From assembly GCA_030770535.1 (NCBI GenBank), contig JASVEC010000014.1, positions 310,001 through 374,000 of the forward strand: a DNA stretch of 64,000 nt, written 5' to 3'. Shown piece after piece: positions 22,351-33,915 of this stretch; the stretch's first letter is position 1, and each line of letters starts with the position of its first letter. Made by a program: the position numbers and the translations under genes. The stretch is from Batkoa obscura (taxonomy: Eukaryota > Entomophthoromycota > Entomophthoromycetes > Entomophthorales > Batkoaceae). The notes beneath the pieces are model-generated. The model did not search any database, was not told the origin of the DNA, and saw only the letters and a list, made by a program, of their open reading frames with translations.

Positions 22351-24024
22351 ATGAAGTGTAACAACTGCTATGAAGGGCTCGTTCGTGCCAATGAGCTCAC
22401 TGTAAAGGTGACTAGAAACTGCGAATTGATTCCTAATAATCGTGGATTTTTTAAACCATTAATTGATATATGCAAGGAAGGCCAAACTTTGATCAGTTCA
22501 GTTATAAATCAATATGGTGATATATTAACCCTTTGGCTGGAAAACACACAGTACTATTCCGAGATTGCTAACTACAACTCAATACTTGAAGGATGCATGA
22601 ATGTAATTGACCTTTTTAATAATCTTAACTCTTTTACTAGGATAATGCAATATTCAAAATATGAGCTTTCATTGAAAGAACTTTTGGATAAATACAATAC
22701 AGCTTTAAAAGCAATCGAAAAAGTTCCTATTAATAAAATATCTCAATTGGGCGGAGGAAGAAAACCTGCTCAAAAAGTTGGTAAAGTTCCTGCAATAGAT
22801 ATTAATAGCGGTATTATCAATTTTGAAGGTAATATCTCAGGACATAACCGAATGAACTCATATACAAAGAAGCTCCCTAATATAGCTGAAGGTACCTATG
22901 CTTTGCCAACTTTACGAGAGTCCATTAATGAGTATAATCCTAATAACGTATTTCAAACTAAAAGCTCTGCGCTCACTTCACTGTCCAAATCCCCACCTGG
23001 AACTGCCCTTTCTTTTGATGAAGAATACCTAGTAGATGACTTAGCAAACGCCCAAAAATATAAGTCAATCCCTATTAGAAAAACCGATTCTATGCTTATT
23101 GGAACTAGGCATATACCTTCTCTATTAGAAGATTATAGCTTCAATCAAACCAAAATAACAGGCCAGGGTACTTTAGCACACATCGAGTTAAATAACGACA
23201 TGTCATTACCACTTATTATAGAAGACTCTTTTTTTTATAATGATCAAACTAACATCAAAAAGGAAATTCAAAAACCTGAGGTCAATGTTAATATAAAAAA
23301 AGGACTAGCTCCCAAGTCAAACGAATTAAATTCTTCCAGTATAAAAACGGATCAGTCCGAGATTTCCGATATTGATCTGTCTGGTATTGAAGATGATATG
23401 CTAGAAGAGCCGGATTCTTTACAGCATCAAAAAGTAAATCAAACTACCATAGATGATTTAAAGGCAGTTATCTACGAGACTAACATATTAGAACTTAGCT
23501 TAGCAAATTATCGCGAGATAAAAAAAGATGTAGTTAACCCTCAGGAACTTCTTGAGGAAGCATTAAAATTCCATTCTCAATCTACTACAGAATCTAGATC
23601 TAAAGCATTTGATAAGTTTCAATACATTCATACACAGTACAGCCTTCCTCAAGCTACTTATTTCCTAGGCTATTATTATTATTGGGGTTATGCGGTTAGC
23701 AAAGATCGAGAAAGAGCATTAGATTATTTTACTGAAGCCTCCCAGAATGGATCCTCGGATGCCATGGATCATTTAGGAATACATTACACTTTAAATGGAA
23801 ACCATACTAGAGCTTATGAATATTACCAATTAGCTTCAATGAAAAATAACTCCAAAGCGCTTTATCATTTATATGAGTGCTACCTTCATGGATTAGGGAT
23901 CGAGAAATCAGTTACAGAGGCCTTAGTTTATCTTAAAAGGGCAGCTAAAAATGGACATCCTAAAGCATGCAAAAAAGTAGAAAATTACATAAGAGAAGCA
24001 GCATCCACCAACGCTGCCAAATGA
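22351..24024 (+). CDS. Sel1-like repeat protein with helical N-terminal domain
   Basis: Intronless, 557 residues. The C-terminal ~115 residues (about 434-545) contain three Sel1-like repeats: FLGYYYYWGYAVSKDRERAL...SQNGSSDA, HLGIHYTLNGNHTRAYEYY..., and LYECYLHGLGIEKSVTEAL...KNGHPKA. These are alpha-solenoid units that act as scaffolds. The first ~130 residues look all-helical with regularly spaced hydrophobics and begin with Cys-Asn-Asn-Cys. The middle (about 140-400) is polar and low in order, with an acidic Asp/Glu-rich patch near 355-365. In fungi Sel1 repeats occur in chitin synthase activators (Skt5/Chs4) and ERAD adaptors (Hrd3). This protein has too few repeats and lacks Skt5 features, so neither assignment is supported. 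No transmembrane segment seen. Confidence 0.85.
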   Translation: MKCNNCYEGLVRANELTVKVTRNCELIPNNRGFFKPLIDICKEGQTLISSVINQYGDILTLWLENTQYYSEIANYNSILEGCMNVIDLFNNLNSFTRIMQYSKYELSLKELLDKYNTALKAIEKVPINKISQLGGGRKPAQKVGKVPAIDINSGIINFEGNISGHNRMNSYTKKLPNIAEGTYALPTLRESINEYNPNNVFQTKSSALTSLSKSPPGTALSFDEEYLVDDLANAQKYKSIPIRKTDSMLIGTRHIPSLLEDYSFNQTKITGQGTLAHIELNNDMSLPLIIEDSFFYNDQTNIKKEIQKPEVNVNIKKGLAPKSNELNSSSIKTDQSEISDIDLSGIEDDMLEEPDSLQHQKVNQTTIDDLKAVIYETNILELSLANYREIKKDVVNPQELLEEALKFHSQSTTESRSKAFDKFQYIHTQYSLPQATYFLGYYYYWGYAVSKDRERALDYFTEASQNGSSDAMDHLGIHYTLNGNHTRAYEYYQLASMKNNSKALYHLYECYLHGLGIEKSVTEALVYLKRAAKNGHPKACKKVENYIREAASTNAAK

Positions 24025-24717
24025 TTTGGTTATTTTTACGTCCTGTTTTAAAAAAGTTTATAAAATTTTAAGTTATTTCATTAATTCTGATTTTTTTAGT
24101 GTGTTTTAAATTGTTTTTCGTACATGAATTCATGTTCGCTTACCGTTATTTTATTAATATAACAAATAAATTACACTAAACATAGTCGATGATATATACA
24201 TATTTATGCTATTTCAGTCCCAAATTCCAGCATTATATATCTTTTCTATCAAAAGCACTTAAAAATGCTGCAATATTTAGCTAAAATATTAGTTTAGATT
24301 ATACAAAGAACGTAACGTTGCTAAATGACAATTTTCATAACAAGTATGGTCAAGTTTGGTTAATATTAAAGGTTTTGTCAAAAATGACTATAGATCATAT
24401 TTTGGCATGTAGTAAAATGCATATTTAATAAACGAATCTAAATTATTGTATTATGTTAACTAAAAACAGTGGTTTAATATTTAGTAAAATAACACATCTC
24501 AACAAAACCTTTTCTTTATGAAATACTTTGTATATTAATATTAAATTTGCTCAACTCGCCTAAATTTCAACTTATATAAGGAAGATGATAAAAATGATAA
24601 AGAGAAACACTAAGTAAATTTGCTCACTCGGGTTTATTTTAATTATCTTCATAGCAAGAATATTGAACCCGATTTTCATTACATCCCAGCTAAATTATTA
24701 CATATATATTTAGACGT
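24025..24717. other. Convergent intergenic spacer
   Basis: About 0.7 kb between convergent genes; AT-rich with nothing recognised. Confidence 0.5.
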
Positions 24718-25793
24718 TTATTTAAATCTATCCTTATTTTTAGCCTCCGAACCTTTATGTTTAGTTTGGGGAAGTAGCTTAAATCTTTCATTATGATCTC
24801 CAGGTGAATTGGATAAACTTAAAGATTTTACTTTGCTAGCTGTTTCATCCATAAACTTATCAGTAATCTCAGGCGAATTTGATGATAAATTTAAAGACTT
24901 TAACTTAGCCGTTGTTTTCTCTACTAACTTATTGTACTCTTCCTTAAGTTTATCATGCTCTTCTTTTTCTTTATCTAAAATCATTTTTAGATATGCCCCA
25001 TGTCTATTAAAATTATTTAATTTAATTGAATTGATAAATAAATAAAAGTTACGTCAATATTCTTTCAAAAATTTTGACATGATTCTTAGCAGCATCGATT
25101 CCATCATATATATCTCCTGTTAAAATATCACTAAAAGAATTGACATCAATTTCCCATTCAAAAATCTCTTTAAACTTATTTAGTAGCCATTCTAGCTCTA
25201 TTTTTTTTTGTTCAGTAACTACTTTTTCAAAGCTATAATGTATGTCTTTGCTTTTGTATAACGAGATGTGTGCTTTTATCGAATCTATCTCAGCTTTTAA
25301 TCGATCCACTTTTTTTATATCCTCCTTATATCTGTTTTTACTCACACGTGTTTCTTTTTGAATAATAGAAATTTCACTACTAATTTCCCCCACCTTTACT
25401 CTTTGGCTTAGCAATTCATGCGTGTATGATTCGGCTATTGCATTTATTTCTGGATTTCTTGACCATTCAATATTGAGTGGAATCAATTTGTTAAAGCGTA
25501 ACTCCGCTTTACATATTGGACAATCCCCTCGACCCACTCGTTGTCTTAGCCAATTATTTACACTGAAAATTAATATTAATGATGTATAAAATTAACTTGG
25601 AGTTTACCATTTAGTATGAAAGATATGGCCACCTAAAACTTTATTAGTTGTTTGTAATGCTCAGAATAACAAGTTTACATGGCGTTAAACTGGCTGATGA
25701 CGTCAGTTTCGTATCTTTTTTATCTAATAAATTACATATATGATACACTTCATGTTCTCCCAGAAAGCCACTACATATAATGCATTCTGTCAT
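24718..25793 (-). CDS. RING-finger/coiled-coil protein, paralogue A
   Basis: Four exons: 25793-25679, 25632-25608 (25 nt), 25562-25053, 25003-24718, giving 311 residues. The RING is C-x2-C (ECIIC), then after ~31 residues CGHIFHTKC, then CPIC, i.e. a RING-H2 zinc finger of an E3 ubiquitin ligase. It is followed by NIEW and about 180 residues of Lys/Glu-rich coiled coil. The layout, an N-terminal RING ending in a WLRQR-type helix followed by coiled coil, recalls TRAIP-type ligases, but orthology is not shown. The last intron uses a weaker GTAACT donor (intron 49 nt); splicing it restores the frame and continues the coiled coil, so I prefer this over the stop just inside the intron. It forms a head-to-head pair with a paralogue on the + strand. 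Confidence 0.83.
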
Positions 25794-26291
25794 TCTTTTA
25801 AAGCTCAACTTGATTGAAAATAAAAAGCATTAGCTCAGTTTTTTGTTTTTGAATAAACGAACTTTTATCTTTTAACTATTAACTAAAAGAAAAGCATTGT
25901 TTACAGCTGTCGCAGCTCTTTTTTGAACTATTTAACAGTTCATTTAGGAGTAAAACTTGTGGTAAAATTTACTTCATAACAAGGATTAGTTTTGAAGGTT
26001 AGCTTATATTATTTAACTGTAAAAATTACGTCTAAATAGTTTGAAAAAGATTTGTGACAGCTGTAGTATAGCTACCTACTTAATTGAAAACAATAGCATT
26101 ACTCAAAAATGCTCGAAGTCACCTCACTAATGTGATCAATAAAATTAACTATCCAATCATTCAAATTATTATGCATTTAGCTGCTACCTCAATCCTTTTA
26201 TGTATTTTATTCGTCAATATTTAAATGTTTTGCATTATGACTTTTAAAACCAGCTCCAATAATCAAAATAAATTCTTAATTTAAATCAATA
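25794..26291. promoter_or_regulatory. Shared divergent promoter of two RING paralogues, with inverted repeat
   Basis: This 498-bp region separates the two start codons. It contains an imperfect inverted repeat: left arm 25903-25936 starts ACAGCTGT and contains TTTTTTGAACTATTTA. Right arm 26031-26064 is its reverse complement with a few mismatches and ends ACAGCTGT. The arms lie roughly equidistant from the two genes. This is expected if an ancestral promoter element was duplicated along with the gene, and it could be a shared regulatory site. Confidence 0.5.
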
Positions 26292-27399
26292 ATGGCAAGT
26301 TGTAATATCTGTCTCCTTGGGCTTAATGTTCCTCCACCGAATGATAACAAAAATGATTCCGGAGGTTCTAAAAATTCAGACATTTGTTCTACGAAATGTA
26401 AATATTAGTTAAATAAAAACGAAAAAAAATTAACTCATTTAAAAAAGGCGGACACCTGTTTCATAGTAAATGGTAAAACTATTGAATGAGTTTAATATAA
26501 TTAAGTTTTAGTATAAATGATTACTTTAGAAAAAAATTGTTTGTAGAATCTTGTCCAGCTTGTGATAAACATATTAATCTATGGAGCCTTATAAAGGTGT
26601 TTCACGATTGGAGTTTTGATTATAGCAGCTATCAGATAGACGGAGCTGAAAAGGAACTTAATCATTTAACAAAAAAAGTGGATTCATTAAATATCAAAAA
26701 AGATCATTTGTGTGCCAAAAGGGATAAGGCTAAAAAATCACTGCTAGATATTAGTGAAGAGCAACAGAGATTAAATGAAGAAATAGGATTTTTGAAACAA
26801 GTTTTGGAACAAGCCAAGAATATGAAAGAGCCAGAAGAGACTCGAGAAATCAAACAAGAAATTGAGGGCTTGATGACTATTACAAAAGAATATATGAAGA
26901 TCTCAGCACTTATTAAACAAGGGGTCAATATTAACTCTAGTATATCTAATTTATTAAATCCAATGTATTATGGAAGAGAAAGTTTTGAACAAGATAGCAA
27001 GATAATGAGGAAGACTATTGAGTAATCCGACTTCATCTTAATCAGAACGAATATTGATCATTTTTTAGGGATTACAAAACTGTAGATGAAAGGCTTAGGA
27101 ATGAAATGATAGCTCACCAAAATTCAAAAATGGAGTATAAAAAGTTTAAAAAGCGAAGTGATTTGTACTTTAAAAGCATAGATAGCATTGAAGCCCACTC
27201 TAATAACAATAAGTTAGATTTTGGTTTAAGTGGCCTGCATAAAACTCTAATGAAATATTATAATGGAATTGAAATGGTTAATGGTAGCGAGTTACCATCG
27301 TACACTACTGATCAGCCAATTCAAGAATCTACCTTTTCATTAAAAAATCAGCAGTTTTTAGAAGAAATAAAGTATCAAGAAAGATACATCCCTTTTTGA
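26292..27399 (+). CDS. RING-finger/coiled-coil protein, paralogue B
   Basis: Four exons: 26292-26397, 26448-26472 (25 nt), 26512-27021, 27069-27399, giving 323 residues. RING: CNIC, ~30-residue insert, CGHLFHSKC, then SCPAC. Next comes HDW and about 130 residues of strongly heptad-like coiled coil, then a less ordered tail. Exon 2 (25 nt, coding the GHLFH core) and exon 3 (510 nt) have the same lengths and phases as in paralogue A, so the two arose by duplication. The third RING gene at 38977-40154 also shares the 25-nt exon. Predicted E3 ubiquitin ligase, possibly dimeric through the coiled coil; target unknown. Transcribed divergently from paralogue A. Confidence 0.85.
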
Positions 27400-28174
27400 A
27401 AAAAGGAAGGTATGTCTTATCTTTCTATATATTTATTGCCAAGTATAATAAGCTACATCAAAATCTTAAAATCTAGATTTCATAAATATTAGCTAAAATG
27501 CGTCTTTTAAATAGTGTAAAATTATGTTCAAATGAATCGTAAAACATACAGAGTAATATAATTATTTTATTATATAAATAATCAATTGGAATCTAAGTAT
27601 TAAAGGCAAAGATTTAAAAATAGTTATCATTGAATCCTTCATTTAGATGTCCAGTTATGTTAATCTTAAAGGATTTTCATCCTATCGCAGTTGTCTCTTT
27701 TAAAAAACTGTTGTCAAATCTCTTTTTTTTAACTCCAGTTTAAACAGCGCATTACCTATACAGGCTTGCTCCTTATTACACATTAACGATATTTAATGGC
27801 ATAATTGATTTCAAAAATTATTTTAAATTCCCCAGTTTTTATACCTTATACTTTTACACAATAATTGAACGATATTTATTTTTCTTACAATAATGTAATC
27901 TAAATAGCATTAGTTTTAAGTAAAAATGAACCTTCGAATATCCGAAACATTATTTAAATAAATACCCTGTTAAATATTTTATTTTAAGTTACCAGAGGTT
28001 TATCAAGAGATTAGTTGTTCTAAAAAAATAAAATAAGTAACAATTCTTAATGTCAAGGTAAAATGATATTAGTTTCGTCAGAATACAGTTTTTTCAACAA
28101 ATCATTCAGGTAATGTAGATAAGTATTAAAACATCATTCCAAAAAATATATTAAACAATAGATAAAAAATATTA
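27400..28174. other. Convergent intergenic spacer
   Basis: About 0.8 kb between the RING paralogue and the uS13 gene; AT-rich, nothing recognised. Confidence 0.5.
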
Positions 28175-28959
28175 CTATTTCTTCTTGGCAACACCAACAG
28201 TCTTACCACGACGACCAGTAGTCTTAGTATGTTGACCACGGACACGGAGTCCGAAACTGTGACGGATACCACGATGGGCACGAATCTTCTTAAGACGTTC
28301 TAAATCATCACGGAGCTTAGATTCAAGACCGTTAGAAACAGCTTGACCGAAGGTACCGTCAATGGTGTCCTTTTGTCTGTTAAGGAACCATTTTGGAATT
28401 TTGTATTGGAGAGGATTTTGCATAATGGTAACAATACGTTCGAGTTCATCATTGGTAAGTTCACCAGCTCTTATTTAAGGTTAGTTTTCTGCCCGTTTTT
28501 GATAATAGATTTAAATTTACCTCTTGTTAAGATCGACATCAGCCTTTTTGCAGACTAAGTTAGAGTAACGACGACCAATACCTTTGATAGCGGTTAAAGC
28601 GTACATAATCTTTTCTTTACCATCAACATTGGTGTTGAGTAAACGTAAAATGTGCTGGAATTGATTGGCTTCAGGTACTACTAAAGACTATTAAAATTGT
28701 TAATTTCTAAATCTTATTTTTGATCGTCAATAGACTATGTTTCTTAATGAATTATTGGTAGTGTATCATTAGGATATTATAATGGATGTGTTTCTTTCTC
28801 TTCTTCTTGATATTATTCTCGTTTATTTGATTTAATCTTTTTAAATTCTTATTTCATACTTATTTCGTCCTCTTTTATTTTATATATACTGAATTCATTT
28901 TGATGTATCTCGTTATAAGACTCGACTTTTATATATTAATGGATTGCTTCACTTACCAT
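28175..28959 (-). CDS. RPS18: 40S ribosomal protein uS13 (S18)
   Basis: Component of the head of the small ribosomal subunit that contacts tRNA and bridges to the large subunit. Three exons: 28959-28957 (only the ATG), 28687-28521, 28469-28175, giving 154 residues (human 152). It reads [19 protein letters not shown] at the start and contains [42 protein letters not shown] and the basic tail [18 protein letters not shown]; all match the family closely. The first intron (28956-28688, 269 nt) follows the initiator ATG at once with a GTAAGT donor. It is the longest confident intron in the window, a common arrangement in fungal ribosomal protein genes. Confidence 0.96.
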
Positions 28960-30661
28960 ATTGTATAATAAAACCCAGACGAAAAGGGGCGACTTCGATT
29001 TCTTGCTGAAAGTTTTATGGTTATGTAATTATTGGACTCAACTTGGCTAACAAATTCGATTCTTTGTTTTTATTGGCTCAAAATAGAAAATGTATGAAAT
29101 CCTATTCATTATTGTTGTTAGTTTAAAGTAAGAAGGATATTTCAATATGCTATAATATAATAAAACTATGAGTTGTGGCGGTCTATTTAATATAGCACTT
29201 GAGTTAAATATTATAGACTTAATTGTAGCTTTAAATAAAAATTTGATTTTTAATTTTATACAAAAAAAATGACTACAACTCTTTTATTAGCCAATACTTA
29301 TAAGCTGTGTTATTACAGATAAAAAAAATACAGTATTGAATGTTTGAAAGTCGAATTGTAGCATTTTTAATAAAATATTAGCTATTCTTTTATAGATATC
29401 TTTACAGTTAGTCATATAGTTTGGTATCCTTAAACTATAATCGTCAACTTTAGTTATTAAATATAAAATAGATAGCCTTGATCTCAAAACTTATAGCCCA
29501 TCATCCATACGCTATGAGTACCATTATAAACTATACTATCATTTTGCCTTACATATTATAGCATATTATAGTTAATAAACTGTTTATTTTACTTCCATTA
29601 TATATTATATAAGATGAAAGCGATGTTTATGACACATTGAAATTTATTCTAACTCCAATAAAAGTCCAATCAACTCGAAAACTGGGATAAATAACCTAAG
29701 ATGGATTATAAAGCAAAGTTATGACTTTAGATTATTAGATTTATAATAAAATATCAAAGATATCACCACCAGAGGTTGGGCCTGTTTTCAACACAATTCC
29801 AAAAAATCAACTTGGAAAATAAAATATATTTATGGAGATGTTTTTTTGTTTAAGGATTTTACTACAATCTTTCCATTCAGATAGCGCTTAAAAATGGAAA
29901 AAGTGATGAAACTAAAAAAATACTCACATATGTTTGATTGAAATGTTAATATTTTCGATATTTTTATGTTTTTAAAGACAAACACATTAGAATAATGTTT
30001 AAGTTAAAATTATCGTATGAATTTTTGTGTCTGATAGCTATTTTTTTGATATTTATTTAATTTGAAGTCTGTCATAAATATTGTTTTTACTCTACATATT
30101 CAATTTATTACAAATTTATTTTAAATTAATATGAATTATTAAGTTTAAATGAAATAACGATTACAAGTGCTACATCTTTTTTACAAATGTATAAAACTTC
30201 AATAATTTAGTAAAATTAACATACTATTATTAATAGTACATCAACTCTTATTTACAAAAAGAGATTTAATAAAGAAAATCCCTGTTTTTCAAAACCATAA
30301 AGTTATTTTTGATTTTAAGATTAATAATAAAATGATAGTCATTTTAAAAATAATTCAATATTATTTCTATATTAAGATCTTACATAATGAACACTGTAAT
30401 AACTCTGGAAGATATTTAAAATATTGATCTAATTAAGTACAAATAAATTCCAATAAAGTGATATTATAAACTTAATTTTAATATTATTAGCAATATTGAT
30501 ATTAATACATTATTTAGCTGAGAAAAAAACAGAAACAAAAAGTTTTATTTTATTGTAATAGAGAAATCCATAATAATATCTTATTCTAAATTTTAATTTT
30601 TTTCTTTATTAACTTTTAAAATTTTTATATACTAGTGTATATAATTCTGTTAGTACAAAAT
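28960..30661. other. Gene-free intergenic stretch
   Basis: About 1.7 kb of AT-rich DNA containing MITE copy 5 (29830-29932). It includes the promoter of RPS18. No coding frame recognised. Confidence 0.5.
29830..29932 (+). mobile_element. MITE copy 5
   Basis: Plus-orientation, slightly diverged copy with the central ATAGCGCTTAAAAATGGAAA core. The right end is TACTCACATA. Confidence 0.85.
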
Positions 30662-31799
30662 TCAAGTAAGAACCATTTTACAAGAAGGAGTAGGCGAGGT
30701 AATAGAACCATCAATTTCACAATTACTTATAAGATTGGAAGCTTCATTCATTTTAGGTGAAGTTATTATGCGATCATTATCACTACTTAATTGGAGGGAT
30801 TGTGCCATTGGGCTCTTTGCGTAATTACTATTAACATTAATAGTAGCTGTGGAATGATTTGAATGAATAAAACTGGCAGAATTCAAATAAGAAGAATTGA
30901 TTGTATTAATATCTAATTCCAATATCCTTTTTAATATTTTACATGAAAATACTACCAATTCTAAGGTTTCCAATGTTTTAACATAAGTTGATTTTTTGGT
31001 TTCCATATCATTAGGACTCTCCTCTACTTTTGTTGAGTTGATTTGTTGTAATAAAATTTTACGTGAATTGAAACTCTGCCTTATACTATTTACCAACGAT
31101 CTCTTACTTTCCCAACTTCTTTCTCCTAAACATGCTAATTGTAATAAGAAATGCTTAAAGTAACGCTCGCTCCATCTTAAACGGGTGGAAACTGCATGGA
31201 TTAACTCCAATTTTTGAGATAATGACCAACCTGTAGTAAGTTGATAAATAAATCTTGCTGTTTTGCTTGACCTTTCTCCAATAACTAATGTGACTACTAA
31301 ATCGATAAGCGTAGGTTGTAATGGCCAATTAATAGTTATGTTTTTAACTAAGTTGGCAAATTTATGATCTCCTACTCCCCAATGATAGAATAATTTGATT
31401 AATAATTCCGCTGTTCTTTGTACAGACCATCCGTTAACCAACCAACGTATCGCTCTATAAATTGAATGAAAGTTTTGTTGCTCATATTGTACAATTACTC
31501 TCCTTAAATAATATGATATATAATCCACGTTATTCTCATTACGTATCCAAATATAAAATTGAGTATTAAATTTTTTATCCATACCTAAAATAAGCAATTA
31601 ATATCCTATTGTTAATACTATTACTAATAGACTTACTCTTCATTGCTTGATCTACTTTATCTATGTCCATATCTTCCATGTTGAGGAAATCTAATAGTAA
31701 GGTTAATAACTATAATAAGGTCAATTGAAATTAATTTGTCCTACCATGCATCTCAATAGCTTCACTATTAAAAGATAATTTTGTTTGGTTGAATGACAT
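30662..31799 (-). CDS. Unrecognised Trp-rich helical-repeat protein
   Basis: Three exons: 31799-31745, 31690-31637, 31584-30662, giving 343 residues. I recognise no family. Residues about 40-190 form a regular helical array with recurring aromatic motifs: IRWLVNGWSVQRTAELL, FYHWGVGDHKFANL, ITINWPLQPTLIDL, LTTGWSLSQKLELI and TRLRWSERYFKHFL. Each motif is a Trp followed by a polar turn and an amphipathic helix, about 20-22 residues apart, suggesting an alpha-solenoid. The N-terminus is short and acidic (NMEDMDIDKVDQAM). The C-terminal ~110 residues are Ser/Asn-rich and probably disordered. No signal peptide or membrane segment. In intron 1 I chose the second of two possible acceptors because the first leads to an in-frame stop. 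Confidence 0.75.
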
Positions 31800-33915
31800 A
31801 CTAAAATAAAAAAGTTAATAAAAATATTCTATTAAATTTTGAATTTTATAGTCTAAAAATATTGATATTAAATCCTATTTTAAACATTTAAGGGGTTAAT
31901 TAAATGAATCTAATACAGTTGAAAAGTTGGAAATTTAGGGACCCTTAATCTAATACTATGTTCCTTAAAACTAACCTTAAACCACTACTTAATAAAAATG
32001 ATACGACTGTTTTATTTTAGCAACCTGGCTAAAATGTATTTTTATTGTTTGAAAGTAATTTTAATCTATTGTATAGATTGCTTTTATATATAACATTTAC
32101 AATGATTTACATTAAAATTATATCTGATCATTAAATGAAATAGAATTCTAATTGGTAGATTTCTTTCTTTGATCCACCCAATTTTAGAAATAAGTTGGTA
32201 CAATCACTTTTTAATTATATTCTTAGTTATATTTTGATTGGCTTTACTATCTGTTGATCCGCATAATAATTTGTATAATAAAATAAAGAAACAATAATAC
32301 AACTTACATTTAATCTATAAACTCTATAAAATTCTAAAAAATAATCAAAATATATAACGTGATAGTACAAGGTATTTATACATTTAATTACTAATAGATT
32401 TAGTTAATAAATAGCATATTTTTTCTTCTATTTAATTTTAATTTTATTGTTTGATTAAACTAAAGATAGCTTTTTAATTAACAAAATTAGCTTAATTTTT
32501 TTATTAGTAAAAATTATTTTAATTTTTATCATAAATTAGCTCAAAATACGATGAATTTTTGAGTCTCATGGCTTGTGGCTTAAAATTATTTTTATGCCTC
32601 TTTTCCAACTTTAATGCTTAGTTTGGATCACTGAATCGCTTACTTCTTTAAGTTAAAATCATTTTAATCTTTTTATTTTGACTATTTTTACTCTGATTTT
32701 TTAATAGTTGTTAAGAAGTAGTGATTTAATAATGATTCTTAATAGAATAGTGATATGCCAAATAAGACTATTCCTTTCATTAAAGAAGTGTTTTTTAATG
32801 ATTTTTGAATCAATCAAATTGTCATTTTATAAAATGGTTCTGCTATTAGTAAAAGTGTATATATTATTACATATTTTTAATATGAGATTAAATATTACTT
32901 TTTTGAAAAAATCTATTTTTAAATCCCATTTTGATAGAAGGAGTTTATGTAATATTTTGTCTAAAACTTGCTGAATAACGTTAAACTTGTTTTAGTTTCA
33001 ATAAGTTTGATATAAATTGCTACTTTCGAAATCAAATTTTCTATTTTTGAGCAAAACACAAGTGTTTTAATAATTAACACAAATCTAGAAAAACAAGCTA
33101 CAAACAAAAAAGGAGTAATTAGAACAGTTTGCAGTTGATATCTTTGTTTTTAATACAAGTATGAAAAATGTAAAGATTTTGACATACGTACTAGAAATAA
33201 ATAACTATAATTCAGAAGCAATAAAAAATACCTAGTTGCAAGCTTCTTTATTTAATTTTGTAATTGAAAAAATAAAGCTCTTTGTTTTAATTCCTATGCT
33301 TTGTAAAATAACACTATACATTTTATGTATAAAATAGCTTAATGACTTTTTATACACCACATCACAATTAACATGGGTTTTAATTAAGTGGTGATTACAA
33401 TAAATTTAAATAAATAAATAAAAATATATATATATTGATAATAAATAATAAGTCTATGAATAAATAAAATTTACTAATAAAAAATAAAAGTGTAGAACAA
33501 AGTTATTTAACAAAATGTATAAATTTTAATATAAAAATAAAATATGACAAATATTTAAATGACTAAGATACAAATTATAAAATCAGTTTTTGTAATTTAG
33601 TTTACTTTGTTAAATTATTTGAGACTGTTAAAAATCTAAATTAATATTAAATTTCACTGTTTGAATTAAGTTATGTGAATAATACTATTTTATTTAGTAT
33701 ATTTTTAATTAAGATACAATAATTTTAAAAATAATAGTCTTTATGTTTATAGTAATTTTATAATATAATATTACTATATTTATATTTATTTAAATAAACT
33801 AACAGCAGATATTTGATATAAAAATAAATAGAAACATTTAAATTCAAATTTATAAAGAAAATTTTGCTACTTAATTATAAAAAAACATTTTCTATATTTT
33901 AATATTTATGGTAAT

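Noticed and set aside
28690-28956. Possible intron-encoded snoRNA in RPS18 intron 1
   Set aside because: No convincing C box (RTGATGA) and D box (CTGA) pair was found on the sense strand.
32708-32974. 88-codon + strand frame in the gene desert
   Set aside because: Low-complexity Ile/Leu/Phe/Lys composition, no ATG at its start, no homology pattern; a chance frame in AT-rich DNA.
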